Positions 1 to 13,230 are shown, counted from the stretch's first letter. The stretch: DNA of 64,000 nt from Callaeas wilsoni (GCA_013398955.1 VWPU01010305.1:372001-436000); one strand, 5' to 3'. The notes: a model not told the origin generated them from the sequence alone. Program-made: numbers and translations.

Positions 1-1896
1 CTTCTGCAAACAGGCAAGGTGTTTGTAAGCTCACGGGCACAGAATAGAAATAACCAGGATATCAAGAGCGATCACAGTATTAATATTGAAGTAAAATACA
101 GGAGTGATATAGTGCAAACCAAGGTGAAGGCTCTGTTGCGTGGAGACATGTCTTGTGCAAGGTGTCCCTGTCCACAGCAGGGGCTTTGGAGCTGGATAAC
201 GACCCAAAGCCCTCTACGAGTCCGTGCTCAAAGTAAAACAAATCCTTCCTAGCCCCTCACTTCTGTGACCAGAGCTGGGTGCTTTGGAAACTGCACTCAG
301 TGATGTAAAAACCACTGTGGTGGAACTACTTTTGGGCTTTGAATTCTAGATTTTCTTTTTCTACACCATTTTATCAAATAACAGCACTGTGTATTGACTC
401 TAAGTTTACATTTATAACGATTGTCTTAATTTTCATATGCTAAATTTGTACATTTTCAAAACTTTCGAAGCTGCAGGCACAATATATGTTATTACTTGAG
501 GTCGTTCTTGCAAATTCTTTAATTGGTTGCAGAAGTTAGTATTTATAGTACTGTGTTAGTGGAAAAATTGCATGTCACTATTTTGAAACAACAAAGATCT
601 GTTTGTGTTTATTTGTCATAGACATTTACATTTGTAGTTGTCCATAAGCAAGCAATGATTCACAATCATTCTAAATCAGGATGTAGTGGCTTCAAATATT
701 CAGTAGTCCGTGGGTAATCATTCTTACACAGTAATATGCTTGAAATGGAGTTTTGAATTGTTTTTGCCATCTCCAGTTTTAACTTTAGTTTCTTGTGGCC
801 ATGGGCAATAGCTTGAAGATGTTTCTATTGGAGGATGCTAATCTTTGATAAATGCCATGTTATGGATAAATACTTCCACATTAGTTCAAAGCACATGTAT
901 CTCATTTCCACGCAATTAAATAATATTCAGTTCTTTAAAAGTGATACCTTGCTGAGGTTTTTTTCCTTTCGTAACACATATATCAGTTCTCAGTGAAGCT
1001 GTTAAATAACTGGGATTTCTTACTGATTTAGTCTGGAAAGTATTTAATTAAAATGCAGTTTGTGACAGGACTTGTTTTGGCTGCAACAGATTTTTTTTTT
1101 AAGTGCTCTGTTTGTTAGGGGCACTTGGCACAAACGTGAAAGAAATGTTTCCTGTCCCACAGAGACTATAAAACAAATGGCTAATCCAAATTCCCTCAAA
1201 AATTGTGAAAACGAATGTCTTTTCTGGTTAATTATTTACAAAACAGCTTTCATGTTGTTTTCAGATGTTGAGGTAATTTTTCAATTTTTTTTTTAAATTT
1301 TATGTTATATTTCAAAGTGACTGAAAGTGAAGTCTGTATCTCTACAACATTATGCCTTTATTAAACTCAGGAGAAAATGTTCAGCTCTGTACTGTTATCT
1401 GATCCCACAGGTTTCATCTGGGTTACTGGATTCTTGGCAAATGGATATTTAATATATTTGCAGGATGGTACGTGTGTAGGAGTGTCTACTTACAGCTTTA
1501 ATCCAGTGTGTTTTGCATAGTTTGAGATCTGTAAGAATACTGGGAATTAGCAAGAATTTAGTCATTTTGATAGAACAAAATTCAAGTGATTAAGGCTTGA
1601 AACAGCTGTGAATCTCTCGGTACTGATGATTATTTATTCTGTAGTTTTCTGATATGCTGAAGTTATTCCTTTGCAAAACTGTGCACAGTTGTGCTAGATA
1701 TGGATATGATGAAGATGCTGACAGGAGTTCATCTTTAGGCTGTGCCAGGCAGGTAGCATAGTGCAGCTGGAAATACCACTTTGAATCCCTTTTTCTCATC
1801 TTTTCTTCGTTATTGTTGTTGGGATTTGTTTATTTGCTTCTTTCTTGTTGATTGTGTTTAACAACTATTTTCTTAAAACTAGTGCAAGAAACTTTC
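1..1896. other. A+T-rich non-coding stretch, nothing recognised
   Basis: All six frames are broken by frequent stops and the small open frames are the size expected by chance. There are only short homopolymer runs, for example T-runs near 1090 and 1285. I see no transposon signature, RNA gene or splice-paired exon here. Confidence 0.6.
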
Positions 1897-1944
1897 ATGT
1901 GTCATCACACCGAAGTGTGATTACATATCACTACAGTGACACAT
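1897..1944. repeat. Nested palindrome cluster (two hairpins inside an outer inverted repeat)
   Basis: An outer inverted repeat pairs 1897-1904 (atgtgtca) with 1937-1944 (tgacacat). Inside it is a perfect 7-bp stem, 1904-1910 (atcacac) with 1915-1921 (gtgtgat), closed by the four-base loop cgaa. A second small stem pairs 1928-1931 (tcac) with 1936-1939 (gtga). The outer arm and the second stem share bases, so these are alternative folds. No function is known to me. It could be the remnant of a small DNA transposon, a structured RNA element, or chance. Confidence 0.45.
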
Positions 1945-2560
1945 AAAATTACGTATAGTGTGTACCGTCTACTGAATCACTCAAATACAGCAACAGTTCT
2001 CTCATATAATTTGAAATAGATGCATATTGTGGCATCAACAATACCAAATAAAACTTTATAAAAATACTTGTAGGATAGAGAGTATTCTGAACTAAAGGCA
2101 TTTTTTATTTTCAAGGTTCTGGCAGATGGTACTGCTGCCAAAGAAATCTGATAAGCCAGTTCAAAACTTCTTATCTATTACTTGACCGCTTTGATCTTTT
2201 CCTATGTACAGCAGTGCCAACCAAGGTTATTTTTTGTCTCCATACCTTCTGTCCTGTGGCACAGACAGACAATGATGCGCTGTCCTTTGGATTTGCAGAG
2301 CTCAGAAGGCTCTTGTGCTGGCTGCAGGAGGAGGGCATGCTGGTTTGATTCCTGGGTTGCTTCTTGGGAAAGCAGACTGTTCTGAATTAATTTTTTTAAC
2401 CTCAAATGTTGCACTAGCTTAAATATAAAGTATGGTACATACTAATTGGAGTTACTTGTAGATGTAAGAAAGGCTTTTGGGGGGAAGAAAGAGAGGGATT
2501 CTTCTGACTCTTGATTTTTACCCTGAAGGTGTGAGCTAGCTTTTGCTGAAATTGGTAAGA
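1945..2560. other. Non-coding stretch, nothing recognised
   Basis: A+T-rich with a short GC-richer segment near 2260-2360. The overlapping 67- and 70-codon frames on opposite strands there show no recognisable protein. No repeat family is recognised. Confidence 0.55.
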
Positions 2561-3040
2561 GTCTGCTTCTTTCACCAGGCATTGAACTGCGTTCTGACCA
2601 CACTCAGCTCGGACAGCTCAGAAATAGGATTTCCAAAGCAGCCTGTCCTATTACTCTGAAACATGAGTTCTGCTGGCTGCTCACCTGCTGGCGCTGCCCA
2701 GAGCGCTGTGCCTGTTCCCGAGCAGGGCAGCTGGTTAGCGTCAAGCTGTCACGGAGCGCGCTGTGGCCAGGACCCCACAGTGGGTACTGAACCTGTGACA
2801 TTTTTGGTATGCACGTGTACCCGCTAAGGCCTCTACGCACCTCGTGAAACAGGCATCAAGTAAACAAATTAATTTACGGGGAGCAGTCAGAGGTGTGAGC
2901 AGAATCTGGGTTTCCCATCTATAGAATTCTGCCACCACGGTTTAAATGGTGTCACCGGGGCAGGACTGTCGGACACAGCCCTATCGCCTGTGCTCTCACA
3001 GTGTGAGGGTGGTGCTTCCACAAACAGCTCTGCTAACGCT
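2561..3040. other. GC- and CpG-enriched patch
   Basis: Compared with its surroundings this interval is visibly GC-rich and holds around twenty CpG dinucleotides, densest near 2715-2760. It falls short of a classical CpG island in density. It could be a weak promoter or enhancer, a decayed mobile element, or a remnant of coding DNA. Minus-strand frames at 2604-2840 and 2741-2938 are open for 65-78 codons but resemble no protein I know, and open frames are expected in GC-rich DNA. Confidence 0.3.
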
Positions 3041-3776
3041 GCACAGTTTGTCTTCAAGTTTTAAATCTATGGCCACTGCTTGTAGGTAAACTGCATTTAA
3101 AAAGCTATCATTTCAGAGGCCTGGATGATCCCATTTTGGGGGGAAAAGTTTTTTTTTTTGTGTTGATGTAGCAAACAATTGCAGTTAAAGTGAGATTGGT
3201 GGAAGTTTCCTTTTAAGTACCAACAAAAGTTTAAAACAATAAATTTAAACAATAAACTTGCTCACCAGTCATTTCTCAGAAAGTATTCCTAAGGCCGTTT
3301 TATATTTCACAGTCTTGTAATGATAACATCCCAAATATCACTTTCCATCAGCTTGCATATCTGTAGCCTGAACAAAATAAAAATACGCTCTTCATCAGTT
3401 ACAGTTATACATTTTTTTAATGTCTTTATTCATTATAACCCAAAATAAAATAACTGTTTCTGCATTTAGCATTTATTAAGTAAGGATTAGTCTAGGATAG
3501 AAGCTGTTATGACATTCTTCCTTAAGAAAAAACTTCTTCCCGCATCCAAAAACTGCCTAAATTTTCTCCCAAAAGAGAAGATATCTAGATCGAAGACGAA
3601 AATAACGTCCATGGAATAGTTTAAAATGAGCTCTTCTCTGGACTGGGACAAAGGAAATTCAGCAATCTTTTTTTCCCTTTCAGAAATCCACTCAGATTTC
3701 ATCTCTGTATGATTTTCAGATGTCTTTACGTACACATCTGACTCTTTGTCTGTGTTTCTCTCTTACTCTCTTCCAG
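3041..3776. other. Non-coding flank leading into a strong splice acceptor
   Basis: A+T-rich DNA with no recognised element until about 3740-3776. There a pyrimidine-rich tract ends in ttccag at 3771-3776, a textbook plus-strand 3' splice site. Confidence 0.5.
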
Positions 3777-3824
3777 TTTGTACGGTGAATCCATGCGGAA
3801 TTGTCCAGCTCCCGTGGAACTGAG
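3777..3824 (+). other. Candidate 48-bp cassette exon
   Basis: The segment is bounded upstream by a long polypyrimidine tract ending in ttccag (cut after 3776) and downstream by gag|gtgagt (donor at 3825), both close to consensus. Its length, 48 bp, is a multiple of three. Of the three forward frames only one is open; it reads LYGESMRNCPAPVEL with split codons at both ends (symmetric phase), as expected for a skippable cassette exon. I do not recognise the peptide, so no gene is assigned. Downstream sequence to about 3930 is unusually CpG-containing for this region. Chance pairing of splice-like signals remains possible in a 64-kb window. Confidence 0.35.
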
Positions 3825-3885
3825 GTGAGTGGCACGGCATCTTTGGGGATTTCTGACCGCGCTGTCTCAAAGGCCATTGTTGGAA

Positions 3886-3900
3886 CCAGCAGATGGTGCT
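3886..3900 (+). promoter_or_regulatory. CTCF-like motif
   Basis: ccagcagatggtgct fits the vertebrate CTCF core consensus CCASYAGRKGGCRSY at 14 of 15 positions; the core C is replaced by T. It lies 61 bp beyond the candidate exon. Occupancy cannot be judged from sequence alone. Confidence 0.3.
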
Positions 3901-6900
3901 GTGCAGCATCTTATGGCTCCTCCGATCCACTGCAGGCATTTTTGAACCAGAAAACTACTTAAAAGTTTCTAGTGCCATTCCTGAGCTGAAACAAATGTTT
4001 GTGGAATTAAGTAGTGATTTCCTTTAAGTCTGGGGGACTATTTTAGTGGGTATGTTTTCAGTCATTAGATGTTAACATATGCCATATATTGTTTTGGTTT
4101 TTTCCTGATGGAATCAGGGGTACACAAGCACACTTAAACCAACTGTAACTGTTCATGTCACTTAGTAAAGGTTTGAATTTTCTGACAGAATAACTAGTAA
4201 AACTTTAATATTAAGAGCTAAAATGTTTTAGAAGAGAAAAATTCTGGAAACTGTAAGTAAAAACAGCAGCTAGCATTTTATTTATGGAATACAGATGAGG
4301 GAAAGTTTGGTTGTTTTGTTTTTTTTTTTTTCTTTCAACAATAACCCTTGCTGTGTGAATAGAACGAACCAGTTGAAATATTCAATTATATACTGCATAC
4401 TGAGGGGCTGAAATCGTACAGTTAGGTAATGCAGCCTTGATGTATCTTTTAGATTGAAAACTACTTGTAACAAATGAAATTGTCTTATATTTAGCTTCAA
4501 ATTGCAGTGTAGCTGTGCCTTGCTCTAAGATTCAGTTATTTAACAAAGGGTTAAATGAAAATTCTGATGCAAGAATCAAATATGGAGCACTTGAATAGTA
4601 AATAAGATTGTTCCAAGGTTTCAATTTGTTGTATTAGTCAGTGACAAGTACAACATTTTTAATGCATGCCATAAGATTAGTCTACCCAAAGTAAACAAGC
4701 AGTAGTCTGTGTGCATCTCCAGCAATTGGTTCGGGTTATATGTGTGCAGCTTTGTTTCTGATAATGGATTCAAGTTCAACATAAATAAAAACAGTGTACA
4801 TTAAGGAGGATAAATATCTAATTGCCATAATCTGCATCTAGAATTGAATGGATGTAAACATGCTAACCACAGAAGACAATTCCTCAGAACAGAAAGTAGC
4901 TACTTGGATGATTATTAGCAAAATAGCTGTACTTCTTTTGTCTGTTAAACCTTTCCTCTTTAAAGATGGAAAATATAATTTTTGAAACTCCTTTTAAAAA
5001 TCATAGCATTTGACCCTTTTAAATATGAGGTGAAATTATATTATGTGGCTTATATACATTTTCTGGCACTGCAGTAAAATGCATCCTTTGTAGGTTGAAA
5101 GACTGTTAGACGGCTGAAAGTTTTGATATAATTTAAAATCGTTTTCTATGCAGAACTCAATTTAAGCTCAGAAATTATATTTCTTTTTATCTCAACACTT
5201 TAAAGAATGAAGTAATATTTTTGTCACTATGCATGAACAAGATACAAATAGTATTTTATGGTTTTTGGTTATAAGTGATATTTTAAAATTTACTGTAGTT
5301 GCTTAGTTTGAAAAGGAATGCAGAGTATTTGCTTTCAAAATGCACAGTATAGGCCCAGCAGAATTGTGTTTCTGACAAGCATCCTGGTTATTGAAACTTG
5401 CATCTGACAGAATTCAAAGCTATTAATGCAGGGGTGAGAAATTTGAGGTGAATATCTTGGCTTAGAAAACTATTGGGGAAAATGTGACTGATTTCAGTAA
5501 AGCATATTGCTTTCCCACGAGCCAGGGTTTGTTATTTTTAAAAACTGGACAACATATTTAAGGAGCTGCATTCACCTGTTTACTTACTAAAAAAAAACCA
5601 AAGCCATCCTCTTGAACAGAATTTATTTTCCCCTGTTTTTCTGAATGTTTGTGTATTTGTATATTTGGATTTTGGTAAACATAATTAAATATATTTCTAC
5701 CTTCTAAAAATCTAGGAGTCTCAGATTTACATTGAACATATAAGACATTGAAACTAAATGTCTTGTGCATTAAAAAAGATAAATGTGATAAGAAAAATAT
5801 AATATTGATAAATTACAAAAGAGGACGCTGAATTTGAAAACACAGTTAACCACTGGGACAATGCTCAGACTTTGTACCTTCATGTCAGGGCTTTAATTGT
5901 CTCTTACGAAGCCGATTATTTTTTTTTAAAGAAAATCTATTATCTAAATAGACATTTCAGAATTTGAAGCCTCTTTGAAATTACTGTAAAATTGTTATGT
6001 TTATCACAAGTTTCGACAGTTTCAAAACTTCTAAAAGAAAATACTGACAACTGTTTGTAGTTAAATTACTTTTGTCAGCTATACTTTGTATAACTTCTAT
6101 ATAATCAATGATTATAAAAAATTAACAGTAGGTTTGCAGTATTATTGCTCTGAAATTAATAAGTGAAAAATTGTAGTTAGGAGCTCAGAATCAGTATCAT
6201 ATCTTCAAGATTGTAGTAATATAGATCAAAATGTAGTAATACAGATCAAAATGTATTTCCAGTATACTAATATGGACCTGCTATTACTGGGTTGTGAAAA
6301 TGTACTTACTTCCCCCACAAAATTAAAATTATCTGTAGGGAGTGTTAAATCTTGTAAAGCTTCCATTATATTTGTAAATAAGAGATATATTTCTGATGGT
6401 TCTTGTAGGGGAAAGTGAGCTATTTTTTCCTTACATGAGGCAAACTTTTTAGTAAGATCTTTGAAACATTAAAATTTCAGGAATAGATACAATTTGCTTG
6501 TGAATGTAAATTATTAATTTTGTGATAGAGTGCAGTCTACTTTCCTCAGGTATTTCTATTTAATATCCTGGAAATGAATATTGAAATGACTAAATTGCTT
6601 GTCCTTGAACTCGTTGCATTACTACACTTCATCTCACTTCATCATTTAATTTGTATGGTTTCCAAATCTACGTGATTATCATCTATTAGTACCCTTGGTG
6701 ACAGAGGGCAGGACACTGTTGTATCAGAGTTAATAAAGCAGAAACACAAGCCTAATTACTATGGGAGGTAAGCCATGCTGGCAAGATTTACCTTTCACAT
6801 AAGGCCTATATGTGGTTAGTTCTTACAAATAGAGATGGATAGATAGGCAACTGTGTCTGTGTGTTTCTGTCTTATGTTGACATCATTCATTTTTGTATTA

Positions 6901-8801
6901 CAACTTTTGATACATTCTCCTTTTTTTTCCTTCTCCTTTATATCCCTGAATATATTACTGTAATCGCTCTCAGATGCTTTATGTTCAATTTTGAAAACTT
7001 AGCTAGACATGGGAGCTTTCATCTGAGTTAAATGATTATGCAAATATAGTATAGATGCTTTCAGGCATTGCTTCTACCTCTGCAAATTTATATTAACAAC
7101 TGCATATTGTATATATTAATTTCAGATTTATTCAAAATGGTCTGTGCATAGCAAACTGAAAACACTTGTCATGCTAGTATTAAATATAATGAGTGCAGAA
7201 TATTAAACATGACTTTGTATGGAGTTTTAATTCAGGGGTCTGTATTTGTAGATCTTTGTATGGAAGTATGTGCATGTGCCTATATGTAGAGAAATCAGTG
7301 CCAAAAAAACTTATCTTGCTGCCACTGTGTTATTCATCACGAAAATATAGTTTTGCCCACAGTTCCTATAAATCAGAGTGATTTTAAAGATGAAATGACT
7401 TATCTATACTTCAAATCTCTACAAGCAGTCCACATATTTTAAAGACACATAAGTCTCACATTTGCAAATATAGGTGTGTTTAATTTGTTGGATGTTATAT
7501 CAGTCTGGAAACTTTAAAGTCTTCATCCTAGTGGTATTTATGATAATTTTGATCTGAAGTGATGCAATCTTTATTCAATAAAAGTAAATACACACAAGTT
7601 ATTGTGCCACGAGACTGAAAAATGTTACAGTAGTTTATTCAAGACTTTATATAAAATGTTTTATTGATTGACTCTATGTCAATTTTAATTTAAGCTTTAT
7701 GATTCAATCTGTGTCTATTTTTAATTTAAGTGGATTACATTCCGTAAAGATCCTTTTACTGTATTGACTTGGATGTACCATATTATTAGGTACTATGAGT
7801 TCAGCTTCTACAAATCTGTTAATACATAAAACCATAAGAAGCCTCTTATGTTCAAACCAGGTTAGAGTGAAGACATCAGATTAATATTTGATCATGTAGA
7901 AGTGCCCTTAATCAGATTTACTTATTTCTCAGAGTGTTTCTGCAATTATCATAATTGTTGTGCTAAATATGTTTGTCTTTATATCTGGCTTTGAGCGTAA
8001 TCTTCTCTCTCGAAACCCTCTCATTGTGGGACTTGGATTCCTGCACAAAACCCAATTAATATTAAGATGACACTCCCTGATGAGTTCCCAAGGAGCCAGC
8101 AGCTGAGCAGACTCTGTAACGTTCTTAAGTACAGACTACTTGAATGATCAAGAGCATCTGAGGGAGACATACAATTCAATAATCCCTTTCTCAGGAAAGT
8201 CAAGAGTCCTGTGAGATAAGAGTGAAATCAAAGGAACACATCAGAAAGAAAATGACTGGTATAGTCTTGTAGTGTCTCTATTAAAATGCAAAAGTTATGG
8301 ATTTTTTTAGGGGTGATGGGAACCTTTTCTGTTTTATTGATTTCTTTTTATAGTTTGATGATTTCTCTAAGATTATCTTAAAAGCTTAAAGAAAAAAGAG
8401 ACTTCATCAAAAGGTATTCTGTGTGACAGGTGCATACATACTTTTTGTTTCCATTATATTAATTAATACAGCACATTTCAGTGGTTCTTAGTCTTGAGAC
8501 TTAAACTTATGCACTTTATTTACATGGTACATTTGTCACAGTTGTTTTACCTGATGGTGACCCACAAATGATAAATAAGCCACATGTGCCTTACAGTGTA
8601 AGAATTGTTCCTTGAAAATACGGAGTCACAGAAAAGCAATACTGTTTACTGGGTTTGCATGCATCAAAATGGCAACAACTGCTCTTTTCTGATACCCTCT
8701 TCTATGATCTAATATCAACAACTGAATTTACTCTCTGATGATGGTGTGCTAACCTATTGATTTGTAATCAGAAATTGGTTTCCTGTCACTTTAAAAGGGA
8801 A
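3901..8801. other. A+T-rich non-coding stretch
   Basis: No coding, RNA or transposon feature is recognised. It contains a T-run near 4319-4332, a 20-bp unit repeated twice at 6212-6251 (tgtagtaata-y-agatcaaaa), and a diverged tandem pair of about 36-bp period at roughly 7661-7730 (each copy ending tttaatttaag). Confidence 0.55.
6212..6251. repeat. Short tandem duplication, 2 x 20 bp
   Basis: The two units, 6212-6231 and 6232-6251, are identical except for one T/C difference. This is typical small-scale replication slippage. Confidence 0.7.
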
Positions 8802-8816
8802 GCACTAAGGGGCAGT
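8802..8816 (+). promoter_or_regulatory. CTCF-like motif (weaker)
   Basis: gcactaaggggcagt resembles the CTCF core CCACTAGGGGGCAGT with two mismatches. It is in the same orientation as the motif at 3886. This is a motif match only. Confidence 0.2.
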
Positions 8817-11800
8817 AAAAACAAGCCTGTCTGTTCTGGATGAAGCTCTGGATCAGGCTCCATGCTGTATGTTTTCTTATTTTAAAGAGTTCACTTTTTC
8901 TTTTAAAGAAGATGCTTCAATTAATCTGAAAAGGCCTATTACTTTTTAGCTTATGATATTGTGCAGGGTTCGTGTGTTTGAATTGCTCTTGAAGTCCTTA
9001 TATCTGTAATCATATCCATAATTAAGATTTTATTTTTTTAATGATTGTATTGCTGAAGCTGTTGTTTCTAGAGGTAAAAAATCACAAACTAAACAAAACA
9101 TCTCAATGCTGGTAAGTGTTCTTTCACTATAGATTTACATCTTTAACAAAGTTTCGTTATCTGAAACTTGTTAGACAGTAAGATAGTAAATGTTACTAAG
9201 TGATCAAAAATGCTCTTCTATATCTTTGTTGGTGTTTCTGCATTGTCCCTTAAGTTTGTCTTGTGTATTTCACTGAATAGATTTATTCAAGTAGTTACAT
9301 AAAGATTTGTTTCAAAACCAGTAAGACTGTAATGGAATGCAGCACAGGCACTTTTTAAATGCACATTTTTAAGTCTTACTCATCCTCTGTTTTTAGTTCC
9401 GTTTATTGTATATTATGGTAAACTTTGCAGCTGAGGACATTATCCTAAGAAAGTCTAATATTACATTAGAAGTATGACCTGCCAACATAAGCATTTTTGT
9501 TCATTTTCCCATGCCAAACTAGACTAAATTATGAAGGATGTGAAATAAAATGTGTCTTTTAGTTTTCTTCTGCCTAATTAATATTTAAAAGAATCAAGAG
9601 GAAAAAATGAATACCTAAATCATACATATGGATATGCCTTTTAAGCTTTATTATAAAGGCAAAATAACCCCTTACTTGGTTAAAATCCAACTTAAGAGTC
9701 AACATACAAAGGTGACTGCTGCATAATATTAGACATATCTGTATTATGTGGGCACGTTACTGCTCCACCAGAATCTCTCAATAGTAATTATTATGCCAAG
9801 CACCCTGTTGGCACAATTACACTAAAGCTCTAATTAGTAGCAGTAAGATTAGAACCCCTACATGTTAAATCTGTAGAAGCAAAGCTGAGTGAAGGATTTA
9901 AAACAGTTTCAAAACATTGTATTGTCTTTATTACAGTCTTTATATTTCAGTAAAGAAGGGTTTTCTATAAAATGCACTTAAAATAATCTGGTCCTGTCAC
10001 TAAAAATAGGAAAGATAAGGTAATTGCAGTCAAACCTCAGTACTCTGCTTCTATCTAGGTGCTTTATATCTCAAGTGTCAAATCCAGTGAACTCTAGTGG
10101 AAGTTACATACTTCGAAGCTTTTCCTTCCATGAATTGATGGGGTTTGGATGGATAAAGGCTTTTCCTGCTGCCTTCAGTTCCTTCTTAGTGACTGCTGAG
10201 TGTTCTGTGCTGGAAGTGTCTGGCACGTGGCAAGTCTTATGTCACAACTTTATCGGTAGCTAAACATGATCCTTGTTAATTCACGCCTTTCTCAATTTCT
10301 CTCTTCACCGTTTTTTCTGTAAACTAATGAAAACACCGAGTTCATTGTGCAGCTGTAGCTTTACAGACAGCACACAAACACTGGGCACTGCCAGTCTGAA
10401 TCCGTTCCCTTACAGGGGACGGTCAGAAGCCAACACAAGTGATATCAAAGGATCGATTCCATTACTTGAAAGGTTGTGGTCTTACCACCTGTCCAATACA
10501 AGGAGATTTTAGCAGATTTTAAATGGCTGATGATGCATCCTCATCTAGATTTGGTATCTACTAAATATGAGTTTAAAATATCTGCTTCTGTATAACTCTG
10601 TATATACTGTAAGAGCTTTTTTCCCCCGATGTTGGATCTTAGATACAGGATATCCCAGTAATGCATCAGTTGACTCGTAGAATAAGTAGAGACTTACAGT
10701 CCTAAGGCATTCTGCTTCTGTTTCTTAATGTACTGTGTGTTTGAGTGGGAGGAAGCCTGTATTTTCTGGATTCTCTGTTTTAGGAACAATTTCTTTAGCT
10801 GTGCTGAATTGTAATAATGATTCCCTTCATCAATTTATTTATTCTTATTTATAGCATATGCCAATTTCTCACTGAGAAAATGATTGTATGATTGCTTTGT
10901 CTTAATGTTTATTGATTGCAGAGTGCCACTACCATTAATGAAGAAAGCTGGATGCAAAGCTAACTGAACCTGGTGAATATATTCCCACTGGCTCCAGTAA
11001 GATTTGAATTATGCCTACAGTAGAAACAGACTTTATTGAGTTCTCCTCAAGCGTCTCCTAAGGGGAGGAGGACACCTTTTCTGCTTCTTATCTAGGTTAC
11101 TTTAGAGGTAGAGTTTTGAGCAAAACAGGAAGGCAGGGGCCCAGGAACTAATTTTATGAGGGATTTTGCACTTCACCCCTTCATGTTTTAGGATATTGTT
11201 TAATACTATTGCACATCTCACTAACTTGGTCTGACAAAATAAGCACAAGACAATATTGGGAGCGAAGGGGTTGCCTACATTTAAAAGTTTCTCCTGATAT
11301 GTTTTCCCCCAGTAGAAGAGGGAGTCTCACATGACAGTACTACTGTGTTTTGTCAGCCCAGGAAGAGACGTGAAGGTATTTTTCTGTATAGCTTCAGGCT
11401 GGTTCAGTGATTTGTGCTGCTGCAAAGTGAAGCACAGAGTACAGTCTCCATTACATTGCACTAACTCTACTCAGACAGCCTTGTATAATCAATCTAGTTA
11501 AATACCTTTCTTTGTAAATGCCTGGATGTTGAGGGCACAGGTGAAAATCATCAGTGCTCCAAAGATATTGGGTTTTTATATGCGTTATTCAGACTTAATT
11601 TATATACAGTCATTGCTATCTATAATATGTGGCAGCCTCAAGAGCCTGCTGTCTTAGTTTCAATATTTACCCCAATTTTTTAAAAAAATATATATTTTGA
11701 GTCTCAACTTCAGGGAAGAAGGCTTGTAATGAAAAAGAAAATTTATTTATGAATAATAAAATAGCTGTTGTTAAATAACATATTTCATGATTTTAATGAA

Positions 11801-12769
11801 TTCAAAAATTGTTAAAGTTCATGTTTCTCTCATTGTTCGTGCTATTAAATGCATATTAGCATGGTCATTTTTGTTTAATGGAAACAAATAACAGTTAATC
11901 TTATTGGGAGGTTAAGTGGGTTTACTCTGTAAAGGGCAAATCCCAGATGAATGTTTTCTTTTTTAAAGAATAGCTTTAGTCGCTGACAGATGGTCTCTGT
12001 CTGAGTCTCCCTGTAGACAGATACAGTTTCTTTTTACACGTTTATGAAAGTTGTAGATACAGATATTCAGTAATATGCTGTTGTGTAGGACAAAGAGCAA
12101 GTCTGGTGGATTGATAGGATTAGATTTCAGAACAGTGACATATGGTTGGTTTACCAAAGTGGACAAAATTTGAAAGGAAAACAAAAAGTGTCTACAGTTA
12201 CAGCTACTCACATAATAGAAGAATTTATATTTGGCCAATCATCTCTTACAAAAGGCAGTATGGTAGCTCTTATTTAACTCTGCTTGGAGTTGGGCATATC
12301 ATTATTAGGTCTTGATTGTGTGCATTTCTGGCTTTCAGATAACTTTGCAAACAAATTGCCATGTAATCTTAAGTGCAGAAAAGCAGTAATGCTTTAATTT
12401 GGAATATTGATAATTTGATCCCTGGCCCTAACCAATCAGATATCAGTATCACATGTCTATTGCAGATTTGTTTTATAAATACAAATAAGAACCTCTATAA
12501 GCCTGCATGATAAGCCTGCATTTTGCTTACCCTGTATGCTACATGTAAAGTTATAACATCATTATAACCTTAATCAAATAACTATACAACATATTTAGTG
12601 GTAATTTGTCACAGTAAAATTATTCATAGGTGTCTTGAGTAAGTCAAGTTATATTTATGTGTTATGCCATACCATGTTTTTTGGCAATGGAGTTTGCTAG
12701 ATTTCATAGATTTACTGTGTCTGCTTTTTTTTATGACTGACAAAGCAATAACCAGATTGCAAGGATATT
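8817..12769. other. A+T-rich non-coding stretch with one palindromic site
   Basis: Apart from the NFI-like inverted repeat at 9794-9813, the interval shows no repeat family or coding sequence. The two adjacent 79-codon frames at 10024-10263 and 10273-10512 look like chance frames. A 12-bp direct repeat (ataagcctgcat) lies near 12499-12525. Confidence 0.55.
9794..9813. promoter_or_regulatory. Inverted repeat resembling NFI half-sites
   Basis: tgccaa at 9794-9799 and ttggca at 9808-9813 form a perfect inverted repeat with an 8-bp spacer. Each arm is an NFI half-site, but they face outwards relative to the canonical TTGGC-N5-GCCAA. TAAT-type homeodomain cores lie on both sides, within about 35 bp. 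This may be a small enhancer element; the assignment is tentative. Confidence 0.25.
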
Positions 12770-13230
12770 TATGTTGTTTGTGGCTTAGCAAGATAATTAA
12801 AGGATATAAATTAATCAAGTGCAATTAATTAGAAACTTTATGTTCACAGCAGTCCTTCTTTGCATGTATAATTTATATGTATTGATTTCCCAGCTTTCAT
12901 TAGCCTATGAGATAACAGCAAAAATGCATTAGAGAAGAAAATGTACAATTAGCGAGAGAGTGAACCCTGGCATAATTGATAGATCAGCACATGTTTGGGG
13001 CAAATATAAAGCTTTGTTAACTGTCATAAGCAGTTAGAATTGATAAGTGGTATTTCACTACATATCTCTCAGCTGATTAATGGTGTTTTTAAAGAGTCCT
13101 CTTAATGGGAAGCTGATAGGTTGGTTGAATTTACATTTTAATCAGAGTATTTATGATGGAGGCAGCCATAAGAAATTTATTGGCACAGTGGTAAGGACCT
13201 TCCCTGAGGGATTTGGGGAAAGAGAAAGCA
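12770..13230. promoter_or_regulatory. Possible conserved non-coding enhancer block
   Basis: The block has a high density of homeodomain-type cores (taattag, attaatc, aattgat and similar) with little low-complexity sequence and no simple repeats. This is the texture of vertebrate developmental enhancers. This is a judgement from composition; without alignment to other species it cannot be confirmed. Confidence 0.25.
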
